From NCBI RefSeq assembly GCF_014197535.1, contig NZ_JACIFV010000016.1:81738-145737 (forward strand): DNA of 64,000 nt, read 5' to 3'. A program made the translations under genes and the position numbers. The first letter of the stretch is position 1, and each line of letters starts with the position of its first letter. The DNA comes from Rhizobium aethiopicum. Lineage in GTDB: Bacteria > Pseudomonadota > Alphaproteobacteria > Rhizobiales > Rhizobiaceae. Below, piece after piece: positions 49,610 through 58,150 of the stretch. The notes beneath the pieces were generated by a model. It ran no database searches, was not told where the DNA came from, and was given only the letters and a program-made list of their open reading frames with translations.

Positions 49610-49996
49610 TCACACCGGCAGATTGTTGCACGGTCCCGACCGCGATGTTCCGACGATCTTCCAATCGTCCGCCGTGCCGCCGGTCCCTGTCAAAGCGGCT
49701 CGAATGAGAAGCTGGCAGGCCGATGCTCGTGTAATGCCCGGCGTGACCTGCGTTGCAGGAAGCGTGATATAGACCGGTGCGCCCTCGATCACGAACACCT
49801 TGCCGCCCGCGACGGGATAAGCGTTGACCGGAACAAGACCGGTCCGCGCGGTGAACTCTGCCAAGGTCGTGCCGTGATAGGCGCTCAACCGGGCGTCTAG
49901 ATTTGCGTTGAGTTGTGATTGGTATTCCGCATTCGTCTGGCAACTCGCAAAACTCAATGCCGCGGCCAAGCCGGCCGCGATCTTCATCCGTTTCAT
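49610..49996 (-). CDS. Small lipoprotein of the element
   Basis: A 128-residue protein with a lipoprotein signal (AAALSFASCQTNAEY, cysteine near residue 19) and a mature region with two further cysteines (ASACQLLIRA, SGPCNNLPV). Segments such as VNAYPVAGGKVFVIEGAPVY look like a small beta domain. The ribosome site GAGGGGTGGGGA precedes the ATG. It sits in the cargo position between the Abi_2 and integrase genes and could act at the cell surface, for example in phage exclusion; that is speculation. Confidence 0.7.
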   Translation of the reverse strand: MKRMKIAAGLAAALSFASCQTNAEYQSQLNANLDARLSAYHGTTLAEFTARTGLVPVNAYPVAGGKVFVIEGAPVYITLPATQVTPGITRASACQLLIRAALTGTGGTADDWKIVGTSRSGPCNNLPV

Positions 49997-50082
49997 TCCC
50001 CACCCCTCATTTTACCTAGCGTAAAATTATCCTCGCATCATTGCTGTCATCGATTTGCGCTGACCGTCCGTCGGCCGCCCGA

Positions 50083-51288
50083 TTATGAGAAGATGTCTAC
50101 TTTCTCGGCGCGGAGCGCGTCGATTTCGTCCGCCCACCATTTCGCCATGCGGACACGTTCATCCCAATAGAGCGCGCGGTGATACGCGCGGCGCACCAGG
50201 TCCGCGCCGGCATGGGCTAGTTCGGCCTCGATAGCGTCAGCGGGCCATTTGCCGCTCTCGTTCAATAGGGTCGAGGCCGTCGCCCGGAAGCCGTGGCTCG
50301 TCATTTCGTCCGAACTGAAGCCCAGGCGTCGCAACGCCCCGTTCAGCGTGTTTTCGGACATCGGGCGCTGTCGGGTGTGGACGGCAGGAAAGACGCGCGG
50401 ACCGTCGCCAGTGAGCTTGTGGACTTCCTTCAGGATCGCGACCGCCTGATCGGGGAGAGGCTTTCGATGCTCCCGGCGCATCTTGGCTCGCTCCGATGGA
50501 ATGATCCACTCCCGCTTGTCCAGATCGAATTCCGACCATTCCGCTTGTCGCAGTTCGCCGGGGCGCGGATAGAGGATCGCCATAAGCTTCAGAGCCGCCC
50601 GTGTCTCGGGCATGCCATCGTAGGCCCATATAGCCCGGAGAAGCCCGGCGAACGAATCCCGTTCGGTGGCAGCGGCCCTGTGCGTCACAGTGGGCGCGAT
50701 GAGCGCGCCCTTTAGCGCGCCGGTTGGGTCGTTTGCCGCCCGGCCCGTAGCGACCGCGTATCGGAAGACTTGGCCTATCGTTGATCGAAGCCGGCGTGCT
50801 GTCTCGTAGTTCCCGTCTGCTTCGACCTTGCGCAGCGGCACGAGGATTTCAGCGGCCGTGATCTCAGATATGGGCCTCTTGCCCAGATCGCCACGTGCAA
50901 GGCCGACAAGCCATTCCTTCTTCGCTACCGTCGCCGTCGCCTTGCCCTCGCGCTTGACCTTCGCCAGGAACTCGTCCGCGATAACGGTGAAGGTGGTACC
51001 ATTCGACGTGCGGCTGACGATCTTCTCGATCTTGGCCTGGTGGGAAGGGTCCAAGCCGGCGGCAAGATGCTTCTTGGCCTCGTCGCGGCGTTTGCGTGCG
51101 TCAGCAAGGCTCACGGCCGGATACGCCCCGAAGGCCAATGTCCGCTGTTTGTTGTGGAACCGGTATTGCATTCGCCAGAGCTTCGAACCGCCAGGCGTGA
51201 CGAGCAGATGCAGGCCGCCAGCATCGCTGTATTTCTTTGCGACCGGCTGGCCTTTCAGATTTCTAACTTGTACGTCGGTGAGGGCCAT
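50083..51288 (-). CDS. P4-type tyrosine integrase
   Basis: A 401-residue site-specific recombinase. An N-terminal arm-binding domain of the DUF4102 type (ALTDVQVRNLKGQPVAKKYS, LWRMQYRFHNKQRTLAFGAY) precedes a SAM-like core-binding domain and the catalytic domain. Catalytic residues are Arg242 (YPRPGELR), His332 and Arg335 (HGFR), His359 and the nucleophile Tyr369 (RRAYHRA). The start at 51288 is chosen because it begins with the family N-terminus; the open frame 111 bases further upstream crosses the arm sites. It lies 185 bases from tRNA-Leu, the likely target gene. Confidence 0.95.
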   Translation of the reverse strand: MALTDVQVRNLKGQPVAKKYSDAGGLHLLVTPGGSKLWRMQYRFHNKQRTLAFGAYPAVSLADARKRRDEAKKHLAAGLDPSHQAKIEKIVSRTSNGTTFTVIADEFLAKVKREGKATATVAKKEWLVGLARGDLGKRPISEITAAEILVPLRKVEADGNYETARRLRSTIGQVFRYAVATGRAANDPTGALKGALIAPTVTHRAAATERDSFAGLLRAIWAYDGMPETRAALKLMAILYPRPGELRQAEWSEFDLDKREWIIPSERAKMRREHRKPLPDQAVAILKEVHKLTGDGPRVFPAVHTRQRPMSENTLNGALRRLGFSSDEMTSHGFRATASTLLNESGKWPADAIEAELAHAGADLVRRAYHRALYWDERVRMAKWWADEIDALRAEKVDIFS

Positions 51289-51332
51289 TTTGTTGGTACC
51301 GGAATAGGCGCGGGTGCGTTGGTAGCGATGAA

Positions 51333-51351
51333 TACCAACGAGAGTACCAAC
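51333..51351 (+). repeat. Candidate integrase arm-site pair at the right end
   Basis: TACCAAC, five bases (GAGAG), then TACCAAC, matching the left-end pair at 39815-39833 in sequence, strand and 12-base period. Two inverted copies (GTTGGTA at 51292 and 51318) lie beside it, in the region that should also hold the integrase promoter. This arrangement would let the integrase repress its own gene. Confidence 0.5.
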
Positions 51352-51404
51352 AAAGGCAGTGGATGCAAGTGGACGTCGGTGGGCAGCGACGAGGCCCAAG
51401 TAAC

Positions 51405-51432
51405 AAAAAAGCCCGGAAAAACCGGGCTTTTT
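51405..51432 (-). terminator. Strong terminator between tRNA-Leu and the integrase gene
   Basis: GCCCGG and CCGGGC form a six-pair stem around a five-base A (T on the other strand) loop, with a T6 run on the minus strand and T5 on the plus strand, so it can act in both directions. On the minus strand it stops tRNA-Leu transcripts 42 bases after the tRNA, before they enter the integrase gene. Confidence 0.8.
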
Positions 51433-51473
51433 GTGCTTTCCTCATGTCCAGTGGACCGGGAAAAGTGGGAATT

Positions 51474-51489
51474 TGGTGCCCAGAAGAGG
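51474..51489 (+). repeat. Candidate attR: 3' end of tRNA-Leu
   Basis: The 16 bases TGGTGCCCAGAAGAGG cover the encoded CCA, discriminator, acceptor strand and part of the T stem of tRNA-Leu. A near copy at 39738-39752 lacks one C. Tyrosine integrases of the P4 type commonly use tRNA 3' ends, which supports the pair as attR and attL. Confidence 0.6.
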
Positions 51490-51558
51490 ACTCGAACCTC
51501 CACGCCTCGCGGCACAGGTACCTGAAACCTGCGCGTCTACCAATTCCGCCATCTGGGC
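51474..51558 (-). tRNA. tRNA-Leu (anticodon CAG), CCA encoded
   Basis: The minus strand folds as a class II tRNA: acceptor GCCCAGA / TCTGGGC, D-loop with AATTGGTAGAC, anticodon stem CAGGT / ACCTG with loop TTCAGGT giving anticodon CAG, a variable arm (TGCCGCGAGGCG), and T-loop TTCGAGT. The CCA end is encoded at 51474-51476. It decodes CUG. The 3' end is the apparent insertion site of the element to its left, and the gene remains complete after integration. Confidence 0.95.
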
Positions 51559-51726
51559 GACGGAGAGCGATGTAAGGGGGTGGCTCGTGACTGTCAACTG
51601 GGTTTTTGAAGTTTTCCTGACAGTCTGCAAAAAACAGCCAATCACATGCGAGGGAGCGGCCGGAGGGGAAGCATAGCGCTCCGCTGCGGACGCCCTATAT
51701 AGAGGGAGTCTCGAAAGGAATGCCTC

Positions 51727-52134
51727 ATGCCTGCTGCCCGCACGCTTCTGCTCGCCGGCCTTTTTGCCGTTTTTGCGCCTGTCATGGCGGGCGCTGATTC
51801 GCCGAAGCCGGGTCTCGGGCCGGTCAACACGGGATCGACGCTCTGCGATTTTCGCGGCTGCTTCGGTTTTGGGCCGCAGCAATGGCATCGCCCGGCCTAT
51901 GTCCAGCCGAATTATCGTCCGCGCGGCGCGGGGCCGACCTATTATCTGCCGGGCGCGGCGGGGCGGCCGCAGCTGACCTATGACCCGCCGCCGGTGCGCC
52001 AGGTGCAGCCAGCACGGGATATGAACAAGCATATCGCCTGGTGCACCAATGAATACCGCTCCTATAATCCGCGGACGGATCACTTCCTTACCTATGAAGG
52101 CGTCTACAGGGTCTGCCGCTCGCCCTATCGCTGA
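51727..52134 (+). CDS. BA14K-family secreted protein
   Basis: A 135-residue exported protein. The signal peptide ends near MAGADS, a proline/tyrosine-rich middle follows, and the C-terminal BA14K-like motif is WCTNEYRSYNPRTDHFLTYE with a final cysteine (YRVCRSPYR). In Brucella the family has lectin-like and immunoreactive properties; its role in rhizobia is unknown. It is the first chromosomal gene beyond tRNA-Leu, which is the undisturbed side of the insertion. Confidence 0.85.
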   Translation: MPAARTLLLAGLFAVFAPVMAGADSPKPGLGPVNTGSTLCDFRGCFGFGPQQWHRPAYVQPNYRPRGAGPTYYLPGAAGRPQLTYDPPPVRQVQPARDMNKHIAWCTNEYRSYNPRTDHFLTYEGVYRVCRSPYR

Positions 52135-52144
52135 GCGTGCTTGG

Positions 52145-52438
52145 TCAGCTTTCGTGCGAGACGCGGTCGACATGGCCGAGATCGCGGCCGGGCTCGATGA
52201 TGTCGCGGACGCGTTGCTTCAGCTCCCTCGGCCCGGGAAAGCCGCCGTCGCGCTTACGCTCCCAGATGAGATCCCCATTGACGCGGATTTCGAAATTGCC
52301 GCCGGTGCCGGGGATCAGCGCCACCTCGCCGAGACTGTCGGAAAAGGTGCTCAGCAGCTCCTGCGCCATCCAGGCGGCGCGCAGCAGCCAGTTGCACTGG
52401 GTGCAGTAGAGGATCGAGACGCGGGCTTTTTCGGTCAT
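52145..52438 (-). CDS. SelT/SelW/SelH (Rdx) family protein with CxxC
   Basis: A 97-residue thioredoxin-like protein. The redox motif CTQC is near residue 15 (SILYCTQCNWLLRAAWMAQE), followed by a TGGNFEIRVNGDLIWERK strand region and GFPGPRELKQRVRD. Both positions are cysteine, so there is no selenocysteine. The family probably handles thiol redox reactions in the cytosol. The start at 52438 is the family N-terminus; the open frame upstream adds 31 unlikely residues. Convergent with the BA14K gene. Confidence 0.85.
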   Translation of the reverse strand: MTEKARVSILYCTQCNWLLRAAWMAQELLSTFSDSLGEVALIPGTGGNFEIRVNGDLIWERKRDGGFPGPRELKQRVRDIIEPGRDLGHVDRVSHES

Positions 52439-52563
52439 GGCGCTTTCCTTTCGTTTGCCGTGATTTAAGCCGTTGCAGCGTGCGGACGCAATCGCGCATG
52501 CGCAAGCATCTTGCGCGCCGTTCTTCGGCATGGTCTCTTCCTGCCGACCACCGGGGAGAACCT

Positions 52564-53301
52564 ATGCGAGTCGCAGTCGTCGAAAATATGCGCAACACCG
52601 GCCTCGGCGCGCTTGCCACGGCGCTCGACGAGGCGGGTGCTGAGATCGAGTGGTTCCGGGTCTGGAGGGATGGCATCCTACCGCCGGACATAGCCGGCCA
52701 TGACGCACTGGTCGTTCTCGGCGGCGAGCAGAGCGCGCTGGATGACGAGACGCATCCCTATCTGCCGGAGCTCGCCCGGCTCGCGCGCCGCTTCGGCGAT
52801 GCCGGCAAGGCCGTGCTCGGCATCTGCCTCGGCAGCCAGATTCTTGCCCGGGCCTATGGCGCCGACAACCATCTCGGAACCGCCCGCGAATTCGGCTGGC
52901 ACAGCATCGGCGTCACCGACGAAGGCCGAGCCGATCCGCTGCTCTCGGCACTTGGCGGCGAATTCACCACCTTTGAGTGGCATGCTGACACCTTTTCCCT
53001 GCCTGCAGGCGCCGTTCGTCTCGCGAGCAGCGCTGTCGCCGAAAACCAGGCTTTCCGCATCGGCCGCGCCGTCTACGGCACGCAGTTTCATTTCGAGGCT
53101 GATAGAACGGTGGTCGAGCAGTGGAAGGCGGAATTCCCCGATACGATCGAGCGAATCGCGCCCGGCTGGCTGCAAAGCTATGCCGAGCTGACTGCGCGGC
53201 ATGCTGGTGGCGCCGATGCCGCCGGCCTTGCCATCGCCCGCGCCTGGGTCGGGCAGATCGAACGGCAGGAGGTCGAGATGCTGTCGCAGGTCCCGGCTTG
53301 A
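52564..53301 (+). CDS. Class I glutamine amidotransferase-like protein
   Basis: A 245-residue stand-alone GATase1 domain. It shows VVLGGEQSALDDETHPYL, the nucleophile Cys in GICLGSQILA and the catalytic His in GTQFHFEADRT. Similar stand-alone proteins are annotated as GMP-synthase-like or gamma-glutamyl hydrolases, but no synthetase partner is adjacent, so the substrate is open. The ATG at 52564 follows GGGGAGAACC. The next gene, an acetyltransferase, starts 11 bases later. Confidence 0.88.
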   Translation: MRVAVVENMRNTGLGALATALDEAGAEIEWFRVWRDGILPPDIAGHDALVVLGGEQSALDDETHPYLPELARLARRFGDAGKAVLGICLGSQILARAYGADNHLGTAREFGWHSIGVTDEGRADPLLSALGGEFTTFEWHADTFSLPAGAVRLASSAVAENQAFRIGRAVYGTQFHFEADRTVVEQWKAEFPDTIERIAPGWLQSYAELTARHAGGADAAGLAIARAWVGQIERQEVEMLSQVPA

Positions 53302-53312
53302 AGGGCGATGCG

Positions 53313-53870
53313 ATGACCGTAAGCGAACGCGAGAAGATGGCGGCGGGTGAGTGGTATTGCTGCCTTGACGACGATCTCGATCACCTGCGCCGGCAGGCGC
53401 GGCTCGCCGTCCACGCCCACAATACGCTGCCGCCGGACGAGCGCGGCGCCGCAGCCCCCGCCCTCAGGGCGCTTTTTGCACAGGCCGCCTCCGATATCTT
53501 TATCGAAGCGCCGTTTCACTGCTCCTATGGCATCAATATCGTTCTCGGCGAGCGCGTCTATGTCAATGCCGGCTGCGCCATCCTCGATTCCGGCAGCGTG
53601 ACGATCGGCGATCGCACCATGTTCGGCCCCGGCGTGCAGATCTATTGCGCCGAGCATCACAAGGATCCGGCGCTTCGCAGTAGGGGAATCGAGATCGCCC
53701 GGCCGGTCGCAATCGGCAGCGACGTCTGGATCGGCGGCGGCGCCATCATCCTCGGCGGCGTGACGATCGGCGATGGCGCGATCGTCGGTGCGGGCGCCGT
53801 CGTCACCAAGGATGTGCCGGCGGGTGCAACGGTGGTCGGCAATCCCGCGCGCCCGATAAACCGCGTTTGA
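53313..53870 (+). CDS. Maltose/nodulation-type O-acetyltransferase, hexapeptide repeats
   Basis: A 185-residue left-handed beta-helix acetyltransferase of the NodL/LacA/Maa group. The N-terminal MAAGEWYCCLDDDL region matches the 'maltose acetyltransferase' cap. Hexapeptide repeats (IVLGERVYVNAGCAILDSG, VTIGDGAIVGAGAVVTKDV) and the catalytic His in YCAEHHKDPALR are present. It transfers acetyl from acetyl-CoA to a sugar hydroxyl. NodL itself cannot be separated from Maa by eye, and no nod genes are nearby. Confidence 0.9.
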   Translation: MTVSEREKMAAGEWYCCLDDDLDHLRRQARLAVHAHNTLPPDERGAAAPALRALFAQAASDIFIEAPFHCSYGINIVLGERVYVNAGCAILDSGSVTIGDRTMFGPGVQIYCAEHHKDPALRSRGIEIARPVAIGSDVWIGGGAIILGGVTIGDGAIVGAGAVVTKDVPAGATVVGNPARPINRV

Positions 53871-53938
53871 GATGCGTCTGGGACTCTCGACAATGGCGCC
53901 GCCTCCTCTAGATCAGAGGACGGAAGGGGAGAGATATC

Positions 53939-54391
53939 ATGACATCACCGAATTTGCCCATGGAAGGCGGCTGCCGCTGCGGCCGGGTGCGCTTGAAGAT
54001 CAGCGCTCCGCCGCTGTTGGCCATGGCCTGCCATTGCACAGGCTGCCAGAAGATGACGGCGAGCGCCTATTCGCTGAGTGCCGCCATTCCCAGCGAAGGC
54101 TTCGAGGTCACCAAGGGCGAGCCTGTTATCGGCGGCCTGCATGGCGCCACCAGGCATTATTTCTGCCCGCACTGCATGAGCTGGATGTTCACCCGGCCGG
54201 AAGGCATGGACTGGTTCGTCAATCTGCGCGTCACCATGCTCGACGACCCGAGCTGGTTCACGCCGTTCATCGAGACATGGACGAGCGAGAAGCTGTCGTT
54301 TGCCGAGACAGGCGCGGTGTATAGTTACGAAGCGCTACCGGAGATGGACGCCTATGAGGGGTTGGTGAAGGAGTATATGAGCAGGGGATAA
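53939..54391 (+). CDS. GFA family protein (glutathione-dependent formaldehyde-activating-like)
   Basis: A 150-residue zinc protein with the family pattern GGCRCGRVR, CHCTGCQKMTASAYS and YFCPHCMSWMF, so all the expected cysteines are present. GFA-like proteins bind zinc and glutathione-type adducts, but most paralogues have no known reaction. The ATG at 53939 follows GGGGAGAGATATC. It converges with the ccdB remnant, whose stop is only three bases away. Confidence 0.88.
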   Translation: MTSPNLPMEGGCRCGRVRLKISAPPLLAMACHCTGCQKMTASAYSLSAAIPSEGFEVTKGEPVIGGLHGATRHYFCPHCMSWMFTRPEGMDWFVNLRVTMLDDPSWFTPFIETWTSEKLSFAETGAVYSYEALPEMDAYEGLVKEYMSRG

Positions 54392-54394
54392 GGC

Positions 54395-54526
54395 TCAGAA
54401 GCCTTGGAAGAGAAAGTCCATGGCGCCGATTATGACATCGCTTTTGCCCGATAGATCTGTGACGGCTTCTCCAATTTCCGACGTCGGGACAGAGCGGTTC
54501 TGCGCTTCAATCAAAAACTGAACCGC
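54395..54526 (-). pseudogene. ccdB toxin remnant (C-terminal third only)
   Basis: In the frame shifted relative to ccdA, about 43 codons read AVQFLIEAQNRSVPT, then SEIGEAVTDLSGKSDVII and GAMDFLFQGF before a TGA. This matches the end of CcdB (IGEEVADLS ... AINLMFWGI in the F plasmid protein), including the closing Trp/Phe-Gly-Ile-type end. The N-terminal two thirds, which bind gyrase, are missing, and it has no good start. A perfect 10-bp inverted repeat (AGAGCGGTTC at 54491, GAACCGCTCT at 54520) lies at the junction with ccdA and may relate to the deletion. Confidence 0.7.
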
Positions 54527-54527
54527 T

Positions 54528-54758
54528 CTAAAACTGACGGTGCTTGGCGAGCGGCAGGCCGTGTTTTTCGACATACTCGTTTTCGAGCCGGATCGCCTCG
54601 GCGTTCTCGATCCGCCACAGCCGCTCGCGTTCCGCGTTTATCGCTTTCGCGATACCTTCTTCCGCCGCCCGCGATATGTTGATCTTGAGCTCGCGGGCCT
54701 GGGAAACGAGGCTTTCATCAAGTGAAAGACTCGCTGCTTTTCTCGCCCGATGACCCAT
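54528..54758 (-). CDS. ccdA: CcdA-type antitoxin
   Basis: A 76-residue antitoxin: an N-terminal ribbon-helix-helix (KAASLSLDESLVSQARELKI, then ISRAAEEGIAKAINAERERL) and the CcdB-binding C-terminal tail NEYVEKHGLPLAKHRQF, which is strongly conserved. It is full length. The ATG at 54758 is chosen because the reading frame upstream needs a TTG inside the operator. The partner toxin gene downstream is truncated, so this is an orphan antitoxin. It may be retained as a repressor, as protection against a CcdB from elsewhere, or by chance. Confidence 0.88.
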   Translation of the reverse strand: MGHRARKAASLSLDESLVSQARELKINISRAAEEGIAKAINAERERLWRIENAEAIRLENEYVEKHGLPLAKHRQF

Positions 54759-54768
54759 AACGATCTGT

Positions 54769-54795
54769 CTTATGCGCAAATCATATGCGCATAAG
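54769..54795. promoter_or_regulatory. Palindromic operator upstream of ccdA
   Basis: A perfect 10-bp inverted repeat, CTTATGCGCA-N7-TGCGCATAAG, lies 11 bases before the ccdA start. Ribbon-helix-helix antitoxins bind such palindromes to repress their own operon, so it is a good candidate for CcdA autoregulation. Confidence 0.65.
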
Positions 54796-54810
54796 CGTCA
54801 TTGAGAAGCG

Positions 54811-56643
<1,833 letters not shown>

Positions 56644-56720
56644 ATAGCAGCGCCGCCCCCTGCCGCAAAGCGGTAATTATCCCGGATTTTACGCTATTTT
56701 GCGGGTCTGCCCAGCGTGCG

Positions 56721-57419
56721 TCAGATCGGCCAGCTCTCCAGCCGCCAGGCCGAATCCCAGAACATCCATTCATATTGCGAGGCGCGCACGAAAACGTCCA
56801 TCATTTCGGCGCGCTCGGTCTCCGATGCCGCGCGGGCGGCGATATCGGTCAGTGCGATCACCTCGCGGGCGCCGGCTGCAAATTGCGGATCGCCATAGGT
56901 GTTGATCCAAGCCTGAAAGACATTGCCTTCGATTGCCGGCCTGCCTTTGATGCCTTCGCCGACATGCATGTAGATCCAGAAGCAGGGCAGGATCGCCGAA
57001 AGCGCGACGGCATGGGAGCCGTGATAGGCGGTCGCCAGAAGGAAATTGGTGTAGGCGAAACAGGAAGGCGAGGGCTCTGCGGCCGTCACATCCGCGCTCG
57101 AAATGCCGAATTGCGAGAGGAAGCCCGCATGCAGGCCCTGCTCGACGGTGATGGCCTTCTGCGCCGAACCGAGGAAGCGCAGCACCTGCGCATTATCCGG
57201 CGCCTTGGCCGCGACGATGGCGAGGCACCGGGCATAATGCTTCAGATAGATTGCGTCCTGCAGGATATAGTGACGGAAAACCTCCGGCGGCAGCGTGCCG
57301 TCCGAAAGCCGTTCCAGGAGCGGCAATTGCTCGATCTCGGCCATAAGAGACTTGATCCGCTCCCAGGCGGCGGCCGTGAAGCTCCCCGTGATTTCGGTGT
57401 TCTGCATGCTGCCGTCCAT
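56721..57419 (-). CDS. tenA: TenA family thiaminase II / aminopyrimidine aminohydrolase
   Basis: A 232-residue TenA protein with the active-site cysteine in AILPCFWIYMHVG and the C-terminal EWMFWDSAW glutamate block. It salvages thiamin by hydrolysing aminopyrimidine breakdown products. The ATG at 57419 follows GGAGGACATC. No thiamin riboswitch is visible upstream. It is divergent from a XRE-cupin regulator across a 137-base gap, which suggests control by that protein rather than by TPP. Confidence 0.92.
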   Translation of the reverse strand: MDGSMQNTEITGSFTAAAWERIKSLMAEIEQLPLLERLSDGTLPPEVFRHYILQDAIYLKHYARCLAIVAAKAPDNAQVLRFLGSAQKAITVEQGLHAGFLSQFGISSADVTAAEPSPSCFAYTNFLLATAYHGSHAVALSAILPCFWIYMHVGEGIKGRPAIEGNVFQAWINTYGDPQFAAGAREVIALTDIAARAASETERAEMMDVFVRASQYEWMFWDSAWRLESWPI

Positions 57420-57556
57420 GATGTCCTCCGCTCTCCAAGCGCCGCTGCCATATATCGGCGGGGCGGGGGTGAAGGCAAGCGAGATGAAGCATCGAGAGAG
57501 GCTTGATTCTATCATGAGATAATGTACTTCTCATATAGTAGAATCATGGATCGGCG

Positions 57557-58126
57557 ATGGAACAGGAACTCGAACAGGCGATCGGCAGCCGCATTCGCAC
57601 CTTGCGGCTGGAAAAGGGCCTGACGCTGGATGAGCTTGCCGAGGCGTCGGGCGTCAGCCGCGCGATGATTTCGCGCATCGAGCGGGCGGAGGCGAGCCCG
57701 ACCGCCTCGCTGCTGGCCAGGGTCTGCGCCGCGCTCGGTCTGTCGCTGTCAGCCTTCTTTGCAGAGGAGGGGCAGCAGGCCTCGCCGCTGGCGCGGCGGC
57801 AGGAGCAGCAGGTCTGGCGCGATCCGGAGACCGGTTATCTCAGGCGCGCGGTATCGGCGCCCGGCACCGCCTCCGCCGTCGATATCGTCGAAGTCGAATT
57901 CCCACCCGGCGCCCGCGTCAGCTTCCCACCGCATGCGGCTTCCCATGGCATGACGCAGCATGTCTGGCTCTTCGATGGCGAGTTGGAGATGACGGCGGGT
58001 GAGACGGTCTACCGGCTGCGTCCAGGCGATTGCCTGTTCATGCCCGTCGGCGAGGGCCATTCCTTTCATAATCCCGGCAATGCGCCGGCGCGCTATTGCG
58101 TCGTGCTCGATCGCGGCGGCCGATGA
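57557..58126 (+). CDS. XRE-family regulator with C-terminal cupin domain
   Basis: A 189-residue repressor-type protein. The N-terminal helix-turn-helix is LRLEKGLTLDELAEASGVSR with RAMISRIERAEASP, and a cupin domain follows (HVWLFDGELEMTAGETVYRL, GDCLFMPVGEGHSFHNPG) that should bind a small ligand. Such regulators often control adjacent genes; both tenA (divergent) and the GNAT gene (24 bases downstream, same strand) are candidates. The start has little room upstream of it, since the tenA promoter lies just before. Confidence 0.9.
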   Translation: MEQELEQAIGSRIRTLRLEKGLTLDELAEASGVSRAMISRIERAEASPTASLLARVCAALGLSLSAFFAEEGQQASPLARRQEQQVWRDPETGYLRRAVSAPGTASAVDIVEVEFPPGARVSFPPHAASHGMTQHVWLFDGELEMTAGETVYRLRPGDCLFMPVGEGHSFHNPGNAPARYCVVLDRGGR

Positions 58127-58150
58127 CGACCTTCATTTCAGGAGAAGAAC

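Larger units (their letters stand above)
39738..51489. mobile_element. Integrative element at tRNA-Leu(CAG), satellite-like, about 11.75 kb
   Basis: Bounded by a 16-base copy of the tRNA-Leu 3' end on the right and a 15-base near copy on the left. A P4-type integrase gene faces inwards from the right end and an AlpA-like regulator lies at the left. Between them are a primase/DUF3987 replication protein with an iteron-like inverted repeat, phage-type small genes, a serine recombinase and an Abi_2 gene. No capsid, tail, relaxase or type IV secretion gene is visible, so it resembles a phage satellite or other non-self-mobile integrated element. Ends are inferred from the repeats and not proven. 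Confidence 0.7.

Noticed and set aside
53313..53870. Assignment of the acetyltransferase as NodL
   Set aside because: The sequence fits the wider maltose/galactoside acetyltransferase group, and there is no nod box or nod gene nearby.
57420..57556. TPP riboswitch upstream of tenA
   Set aside because: The 137-base gap lacks the THI-box core words (such as CTGAGA and the conserved GGGGTGC-type segment).
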